Source: Streptomyces hoynatensis (GTDB lineage Bacteria; Actinomycetota; Actinomycetes; Streptomycetales; Streptomycetaceae). From it: a DNA stretch of 64,000 nucleotides. A model generated the notes under the pieces. It worked only from the letters and a program-made list of their open reading frames with translations, had not been told where the DNA came from and did not search any database. This document shows positions 32,322-41,393 of this stretch, one piece after another. The first letter of the stretch is position 1, and each line of letters starts with the position of its first letter. The stretch spans positions 1 through 64,000 of the forward strand of contig NZ_RBAL01000017.1 in NCBI RefSeq assembly GCF_003626535.1, in the 5' to 3' direction. Both the position numbers and the translations under genes were made by a program.

Positions 32322-33227
32322 ATGACCGAGCTGCCCTTCGAGCAGGTGCGTACCCTCCTCGCCGTCGTCGACGAGGGCACCTTCGAGGCCGCCGCCGAGG
32401 CGCTGCACGTGACGCCCTCCGCGGTCAGCCAGCGGATCAAGACGCTGGAGCAGCGCACGGGGCGGGTGCTCCTGATGCGCACGAAGCCGGTGCGGCCGAC
32501 CGAGTCGGGGCAGGTGGTGCTGCGGTTCGCGCGGCAGCTGGCCACCCTGGAGGGAGAGGTGTGGGCCGAGTTGGGGATCGCGGGTCGCCCGGGTCCGGCC
32601 CGGCTGCCCATCGCGGTCAACGCCGATTCCCTGGCCACCTGGTTCCTGCCGGCGCTGGCCCGGGTGCCCCGGGACCCGCCCGTCTGCTTCGACCTGTACC
32701 GCGAGGACGAGGCGCACACCGCGGCGCTGCTGCGGGAGGGGCAGGTGATGGCGGCGGTGACCTCGGCGGCACAGCCGGTGGCGGGCTGCCTGGTGCGCCC
32801 GCTTGGCCTGGCGCGGTATCTGCCGGTGGCGGCCCCGCGGTTCGCGGCCCGGCACCTGTCGGACGGGCCGCTGGAGCGCAGCCTGCCCGAGGCGCCGGTG
32901 ATCGTCTTCGACCGGCGCGACGAATTGCAGGACCGCTTCGTCCGCACCCTGACCTCGGGGCGGACGGGCGCCGCCCGGTACCGGCACCACGTGCCCAGCT
33001 CGGAGGGCTTCTGCGACGCGGTGGCCGCCGGCCTCGGCTGGGGCCTGGTCCCGGAGCCGCAGGCCCGGCCGCTGCTCCGCTCCGGCGCCCTCGTGGAGCC
33101 GGCGCCCGGGCGGAAGATGGACGTGCCGCTGTACTGGCAGCAGTGGAAGCTGGACGTGCCGGCGCTGGCCCTGGCGGCGGAGACGATCGCCGCCGCGGCC
33201 GCCGGGTCCCTGTACCCCCCACAGTGA
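32322..33227 (+). CDS. LysR-family regulator, LysG/ArgP type
   Basis: A 301-residue LysR protein. The HTH is VRTLLAVVDEGTFEAAAEAL and HVTPSAVSQRIKTLEQRTGR (about residues 8-47), characteristic of the ArgP/LysG subgroup. The effector domain includes LPIAVNADSLATWFLPALAR and HHVPSSEGFCDAVAAGLGWG, conserved in lysine/arginine sensors. It should activate the divergent LysE exporter when basic amino acids accumulate. ATG 32322 is chosen because the HTH follows directly; the frame is open upstream through the promoter. Confidence 0.88.
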   Translation: MTELPFEQVRTLLAVVDEGTFEAAAEALHVTPSAVSQRIKTLEQRTGRVLLMRTKPVRPTESGQVVLRFARQLATLEGEVWAELGIAGRPGPARLPIAVNADSLATWFLPALARVPRDPPVCFDLYREDEAHTAALLREGQVMAAVTSAAQPVAGCLVRPLGLARYLPVAAPRFAARHLSDGPLERSLPEAPVIVFDRRDELQDRFVRTLTSGRTGAARYRHHVPSSEGFCDAVAAGLGWGLVPEPQARPLLRSGALVEPAPGRKMDVPLYWQQWKLDVPALALAAETIAAAAAGSLYPPQ

Positions 33228-33348
33228 CCTCCCCGGGGAGCGCCCGGTGCGGGCGGCGCGCCGGCCACGGCCCGGCGGGCGGCCGGTGGGAGCGGGCGAG
33301 GCGGACGGGCTCCGCGCTCATGGGCGCGCCCGGGGCCGCCCGCGGATC

Positions 33349-33846
33349 TCAGCCGTGGGCCGTGGCCCTGCCCCACAGGTACAGGCCGAGGCCGGCCAGC
33401 AGCACGGTGGCGGCGCCGCAGGCGGCCCGCAGGGAGTTCCACCGGGTCCAGCGCCCGCGGTACCCGGCCCAGGCGCCCACCGCGTCCGGGGGCGCGAGGG
33501 CCGCCAGGGCCTCGTTCATCGGCACGTTGACGGCGGCGGTGGGGAGGAGGACGCCGAGGAGGTAGACCGCGGCCGCCGCCAGGAAGAGCAGGCCGGCGGC
33601 GCCGTGCCCGAGCAGGAGGAGCAGGACCCCGGCGGCCACGGCGGCGAGCGGGGCCGCCGTGAAGGCCGTCAGGAACAGGGGGTTGAGGATCTTCTCGTTC
33701 ATGCTCTGCATCGCGCGCACCGACCCGCCGGGCTCCAGGGCGTCGAGGCCCGGCATCACGGAGGTCGAAAAGGAGAAGAAGACGCCGGTCATGGCGGCCG
33801 ACGTCAGGAGCGTCGCCGCCGCGGCGAGGACCGCGAGGAAAGTCAT
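33349..33846 (-). CDS. DUF1772 membrane protein
   Basis: A 165-residue protein with four membrane helices and the DUF1772 (anthrone oxygenase-like) pattern: LTSAAMTGVFFSFSTSVMPG, QSMNEKILNPLFLTAFTAAP, LLPTAAVNVPMNEALAALAP and WNSLRAACGAATVLLAGL. The conserved N-x-P-x-N in the third helix region is present. Function in bacteria is unknown. A second member is at 41394-41984. Single gene, start at an ATG preceded by a GAGGAAAG tract. Confidence 0.8.
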   Translation of the reverse strand: MTFLAVLAAAATLLTSAAMTGVFFSFSTSVMPGLDALEPGGSVRAMQSMNEKILNPLFLTAFTAAPLAAVAAGVLLLLLGHGAAGLLFLAAAAVYLLGVLLPTAAVNVPMNEALAALAPPDAVGAWAGYRGRWTRWNSLRAACGAATVLLAGLGLYLWGRATAHG

Positions 33847-34100
33847 GCCCGCGAGTCAAGCCGATCCGCGGGAAGGCCGGCCATCCTCGTGCCGCTCGCC
33901 CGCATGCGAGAGCGTCCACGGGCCCGCCGTCCCCCGGTCCCCCGGCACCCGCACGATGATCACGGATGCCGCACCAGAAAACCACCTGTCAGCCGCCTGT
34001 TGTAGGGGAGTTACGGATAGTGTCCGCGAGAAACGGCCGTCGCCGTGCCACCGCGGCGGCCACCGGTACACGTTCTTCTGAGCTTCCTTTGGAGCGCATC

Positions 34101-34523
34101 ATGTGGGAGTTCGAGCACAGCCTCGACGCCGATGTCACGCCCGAGCAGGTCTGGGCCCGCTACGCCGACCACGCCACGTGGCCCGAGTGGCACGCGGGCA
34201 TCGCCCAGATCCACATCGACGGCCCCTTCGCGGCCGGTTCGACCGGGACGATGACGCCGGTCGGCCAGGACACGGTGCCCGTGACGCTCACCGAGGTCAC
34301 CGTCAACGAGAGCTTCTCGGACGAGACTCCGGTCGGTGACACGGCCGTCCTGCGGTTCGTCCACCGCCTGGCCGCGCTGCCCGGCGGCGGCACCCGCATC
34401 ACGCACCGGGTGGAGATCGACGGCCCGGCCGCGGACCAGGTGGGCCCCCAGCTCGGGCCGCAGATAGCCAAGGGCATTCCGACGATCGTGGAGTCCCTGG
34501 CCAAGGCGGCCCAGGCCGGCTGA
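34101..34523 (+). CDS. SRPBCC family protein
   Basis: A 140-residue START/Bet v 1-like single-domain protein: MWEFEHSLDADVTPEQVWAR, YADHATWPEWHAGIAQIHID and VLRFVHRLAALPGGGTRITH, with a long C-terminal helix (IAKGIPTIVESLAKAAQAG). These fold around hydrophobic ligands and may be carriers, cyclases or stress proteins. TTTGGAG precedes ATG 34101. The upstream 130 bases stay open in frame but are not protein-like. No informative neighbour. Confidence 0.82.
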   Translation: MWEFEHSLDADVTPEQVWARYADHATWPEWHAGIAQIHIDGPFAAGSTGTMTPVGQDTVPVTLTEVTVNESFSDETPVGDTAVLRFVHRLAALPGGGTRITHRVEIDGPAADQVGPQLGPQIAKGIPTIVESLAKAAQAG

Positions 34524-34991
34524 GACCTTCGGCCGCCTCAGGGATCCGCGGGAACCGCGCGGATCTGCGCGGATGTTCGGCGGTCCGCGGCGCTCTTCGG
34601 GACCCCGCGGGCCTCGTGGGGCAGGCGGCGGGAACTGCCGGGGCAGGCCGGTTCCCGCGCCACCCGACGGCCCCCGGCGGGGCGGCTCCCTTCCGGGGGT
34701 TGCCCCGCCGGGGGCCTTCCGTTGCGCCGCCGCCTCCGCCGGGCCCGGCGCCCTTCGCCCGGGCTCCTTCGCAACGGCTCGGCGCTTTCTGCGAGTTCTC
34801 TGTGAACCGGCCCGCGTGGAAGCGCCTTCGCACGAGCCGGGCGCCTCGGCCCCGGCGTTTCCCGGCCTGCGGCGCCGCCCGCTCACATGCGGCTCCCAGG
34901 ATCGCCCATGCCGGTCCCAGACGCGGCGGCCAGCCTTGGCGGTGGCGCACCGGGAGGGTGTGCCGTGTGACCACCGATCCTGGAGAGCCGA
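34524..34991. other. intergenic, no gene recognised
   Basis: About 470 bases before the ABC exporter operon. It contains short GCGCGGATC-type repeats near the left end and the CTGGAGAG ribosome site at the right end. Open frames on both strands lack recognisable products. Confidence 0.5.
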
Positions 34992-35909
34992 ATGATCGAG
35001 GTTCGCGGGCTGACCAAACGCTACGGCGAGGTGCTGGCCGTCGACGAGCTGAGCTTCACCGTCCGCGCGGGAGAGGTCACGGGCTTCCTGGGGCCGAACG
35101 GCGCCGGGAAATCCACGACCATGCGGATGATCCTGGGCCTGGACGCCCCCACCTCGGGCACCGCCACCGTCGGCGGCCTGCCCGCCCGGGCGCAGCCCGC
35201 GCCGCTGCGGGCCGTCGGCGCGCTGCTGGACGCGGGGGCGGTGCTGCCCGGCCGCAGCGCCCACCACCACCTGCTGGCGCTGGCCGCAGGCAACGGCATT
35301 CCGCGCGGCCGCGTCGCCGCCGTTCTGGAGGAGGTGGGGCTGACGCGCGTCGCACGGCGCGCGGCGGGAACGTACTCGCTCGGAATGAAACAGCGGCTTG
35401 GCATCGCCGCCGCCCTGCTGGGCGATCCGCCGGTGCTCGTGCTCGACGAGCCGCTCAACGGGCTCGACCCCGAGGGGATCGTCTGGATTCGCGGGCTGAT
35501 GCGGCGCATGGCCGCCGAGGGGCGGGCCGTGATGGTCTCCAGCCACCTGATGAGCGAGGTGGAGCTCACCGTCGATCACCTCGTCGTCATCGGCCGCGGG
35601 CGGCTGATCGCCGACACCGGCATGGCCGAGTTCGTCGCCGCGCACTCACGCCGGGAGGTCGCGGTCCGCAGTCCGCAGGCGGCCGGGTTGGGCCCGCTGC
35701 TCACGGCGGCCGGTGCCCGGGTGCGGCCCAGCGGCGCGGACGGCCTGACCGTGACCGGGATCGGCGCGGCCGAGATCGGGGCCGTGGCCGCGGCCAACGG
35801 CGTCGAACTGCACGAGCTGACCCCGCGGCAGACCTCGCTCGAGGAGGCCTTCATGGAACTGACGCAGCACAGCGTCGAGTACGCCGCCGAACGGGGGGAG
35901 ACGCGATGA
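34992..35909 (+). CDS. ABC transporter ATP-binding protein
   Basis: A 305-residue ATPase of the drug/bacitracin-export type. Walker A is GFLGPNGAGKSTTMR (about residues 34-48), the signature is YSLGMKQRLGIAAALLGDPP (about 130-149) and Walker B is VLVLDEPLNGLDPEG (about 150-164); the H-loop is VSSHLMSEVE. A C-terminal extension of about 95 residues follows, as in BcrA-like proteins. It overlaps the permease gene (ATGA) and a two-component system follows, suggesting an export system with its own sensor. Confidence 0.9.
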   Translation: MIEVRGLTKRYGEVLAVDELSFTVRAGEVTGFLGPNGAGKSTTMRMILGLDAPTSGTATVGGLPARAQPAPLRAVGALLDAGAVLPGRSAHHHLLALAAGNGIPRGRVAAVLEEVGLTRVARRAAGTYSLGMKQRLGIAAALLGDPPVLVLDEPLNGLDPEGIVWIRGLMRRMAAEGRAVMVSSHLMSEVELTVDHLVVIGRGRLIADTGMAEFVAAHSRREVAVRSPQAAGLGPLLTAAGARVRPSGADGLTVTGIGAAEIGAVAAANGVELHELTPRQTSLEEAFMELTQHSVEYAAERGETR

Positions 35910-36775
35910 CCCGCACCGGCACGGCCCCCGGCTCCCCCGCGCCGGCCGGCGCGCGGGCGGACCGGCCGGCGGCCCTCCCGGCGGGGCCGAGGGGCGGCGC
36001 GCGGTTCCGGCACGCCCTCCACGCCGAGTGGATCAAGGTCCGCACCATGCGCTCGACCCGCTACGTGGTCCTGGGCACCCTCCTCCTCGGCACGGGCCTC
36101 GCCTCGCTCAACGGCGCCTCCTCGGGCGACGAGTACGCGAGCCTGCCGCCCCAGGACAGGTCGGCCTTCGACCCGCTGGCCCTCAGCCTCAGGGGCTACA
36201 TCCTCGCCCAGGTCACCCTGGCGCTGCTGGGCGGACTCGTCGTCACCGCCGAGTACGGCAGCCGCACCATCATCGGCACCCTCAGCGCGATCCCGCACCG
36301 CCGGCGGGTCCTCGCGGCCAAGGCCGTCGCGCTCACCGCCATCGCGCTCCCGACCGGCCTTGCGACCACCCTCAGCGGGTTCGCCGCGGGTCAGGCGGCC
36401 CTGAAGGGCGCGGGCGCGCCCCATACGGCGCTCGCGGACGAGGGAGCGGCGCGCGCCATCCTGGGCGGCGCGCTCTATCTGGCGCTGGCCGCCCTGCTGG
36501 GGCTGGCGGTGGGCACCCTCATCCGCAGCACCACGGCGACGGTGACGACGCTGTTCACGGCGCTGCTGATCGTGCCCGCCTTCGGGCCCGCGCTCCCCGG
36601 CCGGCTCGCGGACTGGACGGCGAGGTACTGGCCGCCCTCCGCGGGTGGGCAGATCGTGACCGGCTACCGCGATCCGGCCCTGCTCGATCCCTGGCCGGGC
36701 TTCGCGGTGATGGCGGGGTGCGTCACGATCGTGCTGGCGGCCGCATTCCTCGTCTTCCGGCGGCGGGACGCGTAA
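35906..36775 (+). CDS. ABC-2 type transporter permease
   Basis: A 289-residue membrane protein with about six helices after a Pro/Ala-rich cytoplasmic head. The head ends in FRHALHAEWIKVRTMRSTRY, the usual start of ABC-2 permeases, followed by VVLGTLLLGTGLASLNG and TAEYGSRTIIGTLSAIPHRR, VLAAKAVALTAIALPTG, where the T-E-Y-x-x-T/S-I loop is characteristic. It pairs with the ATPase gene that overlaps it. Substrate unknown. Confidence 0.88.
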   Translation: MTRTGTAPGSPAPAGARADRPAALPAGPRGGARFRHALHAEWIKVRTMRSTRYVVLGTLLLGTGLASLNGASSGDEYASLPPQDRSAFDPLALSLRGYILAQVTLALLGGLVVTAEYGSRTIIGTLSAIPHRRRVLAAKAVALTAIALPTGLATTLSGFAAGQAALKGAGAPHTALADEGAARAILGGALYLALAALLGLAVGTLIRSTTATVTTLFTALLIVPAFGPALPGRLADWTARYWPPSAGGQIVTGYRDPALLDPWPGFAVMAGCVTIVLAAAFLVFRRRDA

Positions 36776-36820
36776 GGGCGCGCACGAAGGACGGCACACG
36801 GCGATCAGGGCGGGACGGTC

Positions 36821-37519
36821 ATGACGGAACTTCTCCTGGTGGTGGAAGACGACCCCACGCTGCGCGAGTTGCTCTGCGCGAGCCTGCGGCTGGCCGGGTT
36901 CGCCGTGACTCCGGCCACCACCGGCGCCCAGGCGCTCGCGGAAGTCCGGCGGGAACGGCCCGACCTGATCGTCCTGGACGTCATGCTGCCCGACTTCGAC
37001 GGCTTCGAGGTCCTGCGCCGGCTTCGGCGCGGGGAGCCGCCCGCCCCGGCCGGACCGCCCCCCGTCCTGTTCCTCACCGCGCGCGACGCGGCCGAGGACC
37101 GCATCGGCGGGCTGACGGCGGGCGGCGACGACTACGTGACCAAGCCGTTCAACCTGGAGGAGCTGATCCTCCGCATCCGCGCCATCCTGCGCCGCACGAA
37201 CGGCCGGCAGCCGGAGGGCCGCCTGACCGTCGGGGACCTGTCCCTCGACCCCGACAGCCACCACGTCACCCGGGGCGGGCGGACCGTCCCGCTCTCCCCC
37301 ACCGAGTTCAGCCTGCTGCGCGTCCTCATGGAGCACGCGGGCCGGGTCCTGACCCGGCGGCAGCTGCTTGACCTGGTGTGGCACTACGACTTCGGCGGCG
37401 ACGACAGCATCGTCGCCTCCTACATCAGCTACCTCAGGCGCAAAGTGGACACCGATCACCCCAAGCTCATCCACACCGTCCGCGGCACCGGCTACGTCCT
37501 GCGCAGGCCGGCGCGGTGA
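36821..37519 (+). CDS. OmpR/PhoB-type response regulator
   Basis: A 232-residue regulator. The receiver domain has the acidic pair VVEDDPTLRE (about D10-D11), the phosphorylated aspartate in LIVLDVMLPDFDG (about D53) and the KPF lysine in DYVTKPFNLEEL. The C-terminal winged helix includes SPTEFSLLRVLMEHAGRVLT and SYISYLRRKVDTDHP, RGTGYVLRRP. Its stop overlaps the kinase start. It lies 45 bases after the ABC permease gene and may regulate it. Confidence 0.92.
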   Translation: MTELLLVVEDDPTLRELLCASLRLAGFAVTPATTGAQALAEVRRERPDLIVLDVMLPDFDGFEVLRRLRRGEPPAPAGPPPVLFLTARDAAEDRIGGLTAGGDDYVTKPFNLEELILRIRAILRRTNGRQPEGRLTVGDLSLDPDSHHVTRGGRTVPLSPTEFSLLRVLMEHAGRVLTRRQLLDLVWHYDFGGDDSIVASYISYLRRKVDTDHPKLIHTVRGTGYVLRRPAR

Positions 37520-39123
37520 GCGGCACCGGCGCCCGCCCCCGGCGCGGACCCTCGTTGCGCGGCCGGCTCCTGGCGATCGTCCTGCTCCTGCTCGTCGCCG
37601 CGCTCCTGGGCAGCACCGGGCTGCTGGCCCAGCAGCTCCAGCGCGACCTCGTCACCCGGCTCGACGAGCGCGTCCGCAGCGTCGCGACGCTGGCCACCGG
37701 CCTGCCCACCCTGCCGGGGGCCGCGGGGCAGGACGCGGCGCGCGGCGCGGACAGCGTGGAGCGGGAGTGGGCCGGGGACGTCTACCTCGCCAGGCTCGAC
37801 GCCACCGGCCGCGTCCTGCGCGTGGTCCACCCGGCGGCCGGGCCCACGCCGCGGTTCACCGGGCTGGACGCCGCGGCGGTGGCCGCCCACGCGGGCGGCG
37901 CCTTCACCGCCCGGGCCGCGGAGGGCGGGGAGAGCTGGCGGGTGGTGGCCCTGCCGGCCGCGGACGGGGAGGGCGGCGGCGGGTCGGGCAGCATCGTGGC
38001 GGCCGGCCCCCTCGACGAGGTGGGGCGCGCCACCAGGCGGCTGGCCGGCCGGGTGCTGCTGATCGACACCACCGTCCTGACCCTCCTCGGCCTGGCCGGC
38101 TGGTTCGCGATACGCGCCGGGCTGCGGCCGTTGCGCCGCATCGAGACCACCGCGGCGGCCATCGCCGCCGGCGGCCTCTCCAGCCGGGTCCCCGAACTGG
38201 CCGCCCCCCACACCGAACTCGGCCGGCTCTCGGCGGCGCTGAACGGCATGCTCGACCGCATCGAGGCCGGCGACGCCGCCCGCGCCGACTCCGAGCAGCG
38301 CATGCGCCGCTTCATCGCCGACATCAGCCACGAACTGCGCACGCCGCTCGCCGGCATCAAGGGCCTGGCCGAGCTCTACCGCATGGGCGGCATGCCCGGG
38401 CGCGCCGACGTGGACGCCTCCATGCACCGCATCGAACGCGAGTCGACCCGCCTGGCGCGGATGGTGGAGGAACTCCTCCTGCTGGCCCGCCTCGACGAGC
38501 AGGGCACCACCGCCCTTCCCCTGCACCGCACCCCCATGGACCTGCGCACCCTGGCCGTCGACGCCCTGCACGACCTGCGGGCCCTCGACCCCGGGCGCCC
38601 CGTCGCCCTCACCGGCCCAGGCGGCGGCCCGCCGGGCCCGGCGCCGGTCCTGGGCGACGAGGCCAGGCTCCGCCAGGTCGGCTCCAACCTCGTCGGCAAC
38701 GCCGTCGCCCACACCCCGGCGGGCACCCCGATCCGGATCGGCGTCGGCACGCGCCACGGGCACGCCGTCCTGGAGATCCGCGACGAGGGCCCCGGCATGA
38801 CCCCGCAGCAGGCCCGGCGCGCCTTCGACCGCTTCTACCGCGCCGACCGGTCCCGCTCCCACCCCGCCGGGGAGGCGGGCGCCGGCTCCGGCGGCCGCCG
38901 GGAGGCCGGTACCGGCGCGGGGCTCGGACTCGCGATCGTCGACTCTCTCGTCCGCGCCCACGAGGGCCGGGTCCAGCTGCACACGGCGCCGCACGCCGGG
39001 ACCACCTTCCGGATCCTGCTGCCCCTGCACTCCCCCGGCCCGGGGGAGGCGGCCGAGGAGGCGGATGCCGGGGAGGAGGCGGATGCCGGGGAGGAGGCGG
39101 GCCCGCGGGAAGAGAGGCCGTAG
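37516..39123 (+). CDS. sensor histidine kinase
   Basis: A 535-residue kinase starting at GTG 37516, overlapping the regulator stop. Order: cytoplasmic head, helix 1 (LLAIVLLLLVAALLGSTGLL), an extracytoplasmic domain of about 140 residues, helix 2 (LLIDTTVLTLLGLAGWFAI), HAMP linker (GLRPLRRIETTAAAIAAG), H-box (FIADISHELRTPLAGIKGLA), N-box (LVGNAVAHTPAG) and G-boxes (IRDEGPGMTP, GTGAGLGLAIVDS). The C-terminal tail is low-complexity, with ADAGEE twice, encoded by a short tandem repeat. It should phosphorylate the preceding regulator. Confidence 0.92.
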   Translation: MSGTGARPRRGPSLRGRLLAIVLLLLVAALLGSTGLLAQQLQRDLVTRLDERVRSVATLATGLPTLPGAAGQDAARGADSVEREWAGDVYLARLDATGRVLRVVHPAAGPTPRFTGLDAAAVAAHAGGAFTARAAEGGESWRVVALPAADGEGGGGSGSIVAAGPLDEVGRATRRLAGRVLLIDTTVLTLLGLAGWFAIRAGLRPLRRIETTAAAIAAGGLSSRVPELAAPHTELGRLSAALNGMLDRIEAGDAARADSEQRMRRFIADISHELRTPLAGIKGLAELYRMGGMPGRADVDASMHRIERESTRLARMVEELLLLARLDEQGTTALPLHRTPMDLRTLAVDALHDLRALDPGRPVALTGPGGGPPGPAPVLGDEARLRQVGSNLVGNAVAHTPAGTPIRIGVGTRHGHAVLEIRDEGPGMTPQQARRAFDRFYRADRSRSHPAGEAGAGSGGRREAGTGAGLGLAIVDSLVRAHEGRVQLHTAPHAGTTFRILLPLHSPGPGEAAEEADAGEEADAGEEAGPREERP

Positions 39124-39257
39124 CCGCCGCCGTGGCCGCGGCGGCACACTCCCCGCGGGGCCCGCATCCGGCGAGGCCCGCATCCCGGCGCCGGCACGCA
39201 CGCGGGCTTGCGCGCGGGGGCGCGGCGCGGGGCCGCACCCCCGGGCACGGCCCCGGG

Positions 39258-39746
39258 TCAGGCCGGGAGGAGGCGTTCGAGGGCTTCGATCACCTCGGGG
39301 GCGTCGGGCTCGGTCTGCGGGGCGAAGCGGGCGGCGGGCGTGCCGTCGGCGGCGAGGAGGAACTTCTCGAAGTTCCAGCGGATGTCGCCGGTGTGCCCGC
39401 CGGCGTCGGGCGTGCCGACGAGCTCCTGGTACAGCGCGTGCCGTCCGGGGCCGTTGACCTCGACCTTCTCCGTCAGCGGGAAGGTCACGCCGTAGGTCGC
39501 CGAGCAGAAGGTGGCGATCTCCTCGGCCGTGCCCGGCTCCTGGTTCATGAACTGGTTGCAGGGCACGCCGAGCACCGTGAAGCCGCGCGGGGCGTACCTC
39601 TCGTGCAGCCTCTCCAGGGCCTCGTACTGCGGGGTCAGGCCGCACTTGGAGGCGACGTTGACCACCAGCACCGCCTTGCCGCGGTACTGGGCGAGGTCCG
39701 CCGGGCCGCCCCGGAGCGCGTCGATCTTCACGTCGTGAATGGACAT
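39258..39746 (-). CDS. glutathione peroxidase family thiol peroxidase
   Basis: A 162-residue peroxidase. The catalytic site carries cysteine, not selenocysteine, in LVVNVASKCGLTPQYEALER (C about 35). The partners Gln (GVPCNQFMNQEPGT) and Trp/Asn (DIRWNFEKFLL) are present. In actinobacteria such enzymes usually use thioredoxin or mycothiol systems to reduce hydroperoxides. Start ATG 39746 follows GGAGAGAG. Single gene between the kinase and the AraC gene. Confidence 0.92.
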   Translation of the reverse strand: MSIHDVKIDALRGGPADLAQYRGKAVLVVNVASKCGLTPQYEALERLHERYAPRGFTVLGVPCNQFMNQEPGTAEEIATFCSATYGVTFPLTEKVEVNGPGRHALYQELVGTPDAGGHTGDIRWNFEKFLLAADGTPAARFAPQTEPDAPEVIEALERLLPA

Positions 39747-39864
39747 CTCTCTCCTTGCCGTCGTTCGTGTGCGCGACCAGTCTGCCCGCAGCCGGGGTCG
39801 CCCGGGGCGGGGGCTTGGGAGCGGACGGGTGGCGGGGGCGCGGCGGCGGCGCACGGGCGCGGAC

Positions 39865-40797
39865 TCAGGGCGGGGGCGCGCCGCGGCGGTAGCGACCGGG
39901 GGCGAGGGCGAACTCCCGCTTGAACGCGTGGGCGAAGGAGTACTCGGAGCGGTAGCCGACCCGGGCCGCCACGGCGCTCAGGGGCGCGTCGGAGTCGCGC
40001 AGCAGGCGCGCGGCGGTCGTCAGCCGCCACCAGGTCAGGTAGGCAAGCGGGGGCCGTCCCACGGTGGCCGAGAACCGCCGGGCGAACGACGCGCGGGAGA
40101 CCCCGCCGCGCGCCGCCAGGGCCGCGACGGTCCAGGGGTGTGCCGGGTCCGCGTGCATCGCGTCCAGCGCGCCGCGCACCGCCGGGTCCGCCAGGGCGGC
40201 GCCCCATCCGGTGGGCCCGGTGCACACCGCCTTTTCCTGGAGCCAGGCCCGCAGGACGTACAGCAGGAGGGCTTCGAGCAGCGAGGACACGACCGCGTTG
40301 CCGCCGGGTCCCGGGTCCTCGAGTTCCGTGGCGAGCAGGTCGACCGTGGCCCGCAGCCGCGGGTGGTGCCCGAGCCGGGCGGGCAGGTGGAGGACGTCGG
40401 GCACGTCGCCGAACAGCGGGTGCCCGCGGTCGGCGTCGAGGTGGCAGGCGCCGCGCAGCAGGAGGGCGCGCGGTGCCCCGCCCTCCGCGCCGGCGGCGCC
40501 GTCCGCGGGCCCCGTCTGCGGCGCCACGTCCCCGGACCGCTTCCCGTTCGGCGGCCACGGGGCGCCGGCCAGCCGGTAGCCGCCGGCGCGGGGAACGAAC
40601 AGCACGTCCCCCGCGCCGAGCGGGATCGGGCTGCCCTCCGGCGGGATCAGCAGGCAGGAGCCGGCCAGCAGGACCTCGAACAGGGCGGTGCCGGGGGCGG
40701 GTTGCAGGGGCTCGTGCCAGGGGCCGCGCCGCTCGACGCGCGCCGACCGCGGCTGCCCGGTGCGCATCACGCGCACGACGTCGCTCAGCACGTCCAT
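39865..40797 (-). CDS. AraC-family regulator with cupin domain
   Basis: A 310-residue regulator. The N-terminal cupin (AraC_binding_2/cupin_6 type) covers LSDVVRVMRTGQPRSARVER to HPLFGDVPDVLHLPARLGHH. The C-terminal double HTH is seen in AALAARGGVSRASFARRFSA, VGRPPLAYLTWWRLTTAARL and LSAVAARVGYRSEYSFAHAF. This subgroup often controls nearby oxidoreductase or monooxygenase genes. It is divergent from the small Dabb gene 131 bases away, a likely target. Confidence 0.88.
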   Translation of the reverse strand: MDVLSDVVRVMRTGQPRSARVERRGPWHEPLQPAPGTALFEVLLAGSCLLIPPEGSPIPLGAGDVLFVPRAGGYRLAGAPWPPNGKRSGDVAPQTGPADGAAGAEGGAPRALLLRGACHLDADRGHPLFGDVPDVLHLPARLGHHPRLRATVDLLATELEDPGPGGNAVVSSLLEALLLYVLRAWLQEKAVCTGPTGWGAALADPAVRGALDAMHADPAHPWTVAALAARGGVSRASFARRFSATVGRPPLAYLTWWRLTTAARLLRDSDAPLSAVAARVGYRSEYSFAHAFKREFALAPGRYRRGAPPP

Positions 40798-40927
40798 GGC
40801 AGCGGACCCTACCGTGGCTGCCGCGCTTGGGACGATGGCGCATTGATCCGAGACCGCAGGGCATTGGCCGTCTTCCCGGCCGGATCTAGGTTGGTGCTGA
40901 CCACCAGGCGACCGGCAAGGGGACATC

Positions 40928-41314
40928 GTGATCTTCCTGGTACTGCGCTTCTCGTTCCGCCCCGAGACGTCAGAGGAGGAGCGGGCCGCCGTCCTGGCGC
41001 GGATGCGGCGCACGGCGAGCGTCGGCTCGGTGTCGTGCTCCACCGTGGGCCCGGACCTCTCGGACGGGCCCGAGGGCTACACCCACGTCTACTGCGCGGG
41101 CGTGGCGGACCTCGGGGCGTTGCGGAGCTACCTGTACGACCCCGTTCACCTGGAGGGGGACCGGGAGATCCTGCCGCGCCTGGCCAGGCTCGCGGCCTTT
41201 CAGCTGTCGGACGACCCGAGTCCCGGGCTCGGCGAGGAGATCGCCGCGATGCACCGGGAGAAGCTGGCGGCCTATCCGGAGTGGGGGCGCCTGCTGGACG
41301 CCGTCCCCCGCTGA
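40928..41314 (+). CDS. Dabb-like (dimeric alpha-beta barrel) protein
   Basis: A 128-residue protein starting at GTG 40928 after AAGGGGAC. The pattern MIFLVLRFSFRPETSEEERA, SCSTVGPDLSDGPEGYTHVY and LRSYLYDPVHLEGDREILPR fits the stress-responsive A/B barrel (Dabb) fold, with the usual histidine in YLYDPVH. These small proteins act as cyclases, monooxygenases or unknown stress factors. It is divergent from an AraC regulator that probably controls it. Confidence 0.7.
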   Translation: MIFLVLRFSFRPETSEEERAAVLARMRRTASVGSVSCSTVGPDLSDGPEGYTHVYCAGVADLGALRSYLYDPVHLEGDREILPRLARLAAFQLSDDPSPGLGEEIAAMHREKLAAYPEWGRLLDAVPR

Positions 41315-41337
41315 GCCCCGGCGGGCGGCGGGGGCCG

Positions 41338-41379
41338 CGCGCCGGCCGGACCGGCGCGGCCCGCCCCGGCGGGGCGGGC
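41338..41379. terminator. two hairpins between convergent genes
   Basis: CGCGCCGG/CCGGCGCG (41338-41345 and 41351-41358, 5-base loop) and GCCCGCCCC/GGGGCGGGC (41359-41367 and 41371-41379, 3-base loop) lie between the Dabb gene and the convergent DUF1772 gene. Confidence 0.6.
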
Positions 41380-41393
41380 GGGTCGGCGGGGCC

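Noticed and set aside
35576..37474. 632-codon minus-strand frame opposite the ABC exporter and response regulator
   Set aside because: Antisense to three genes with clear family motifs; no plausible product of its own.
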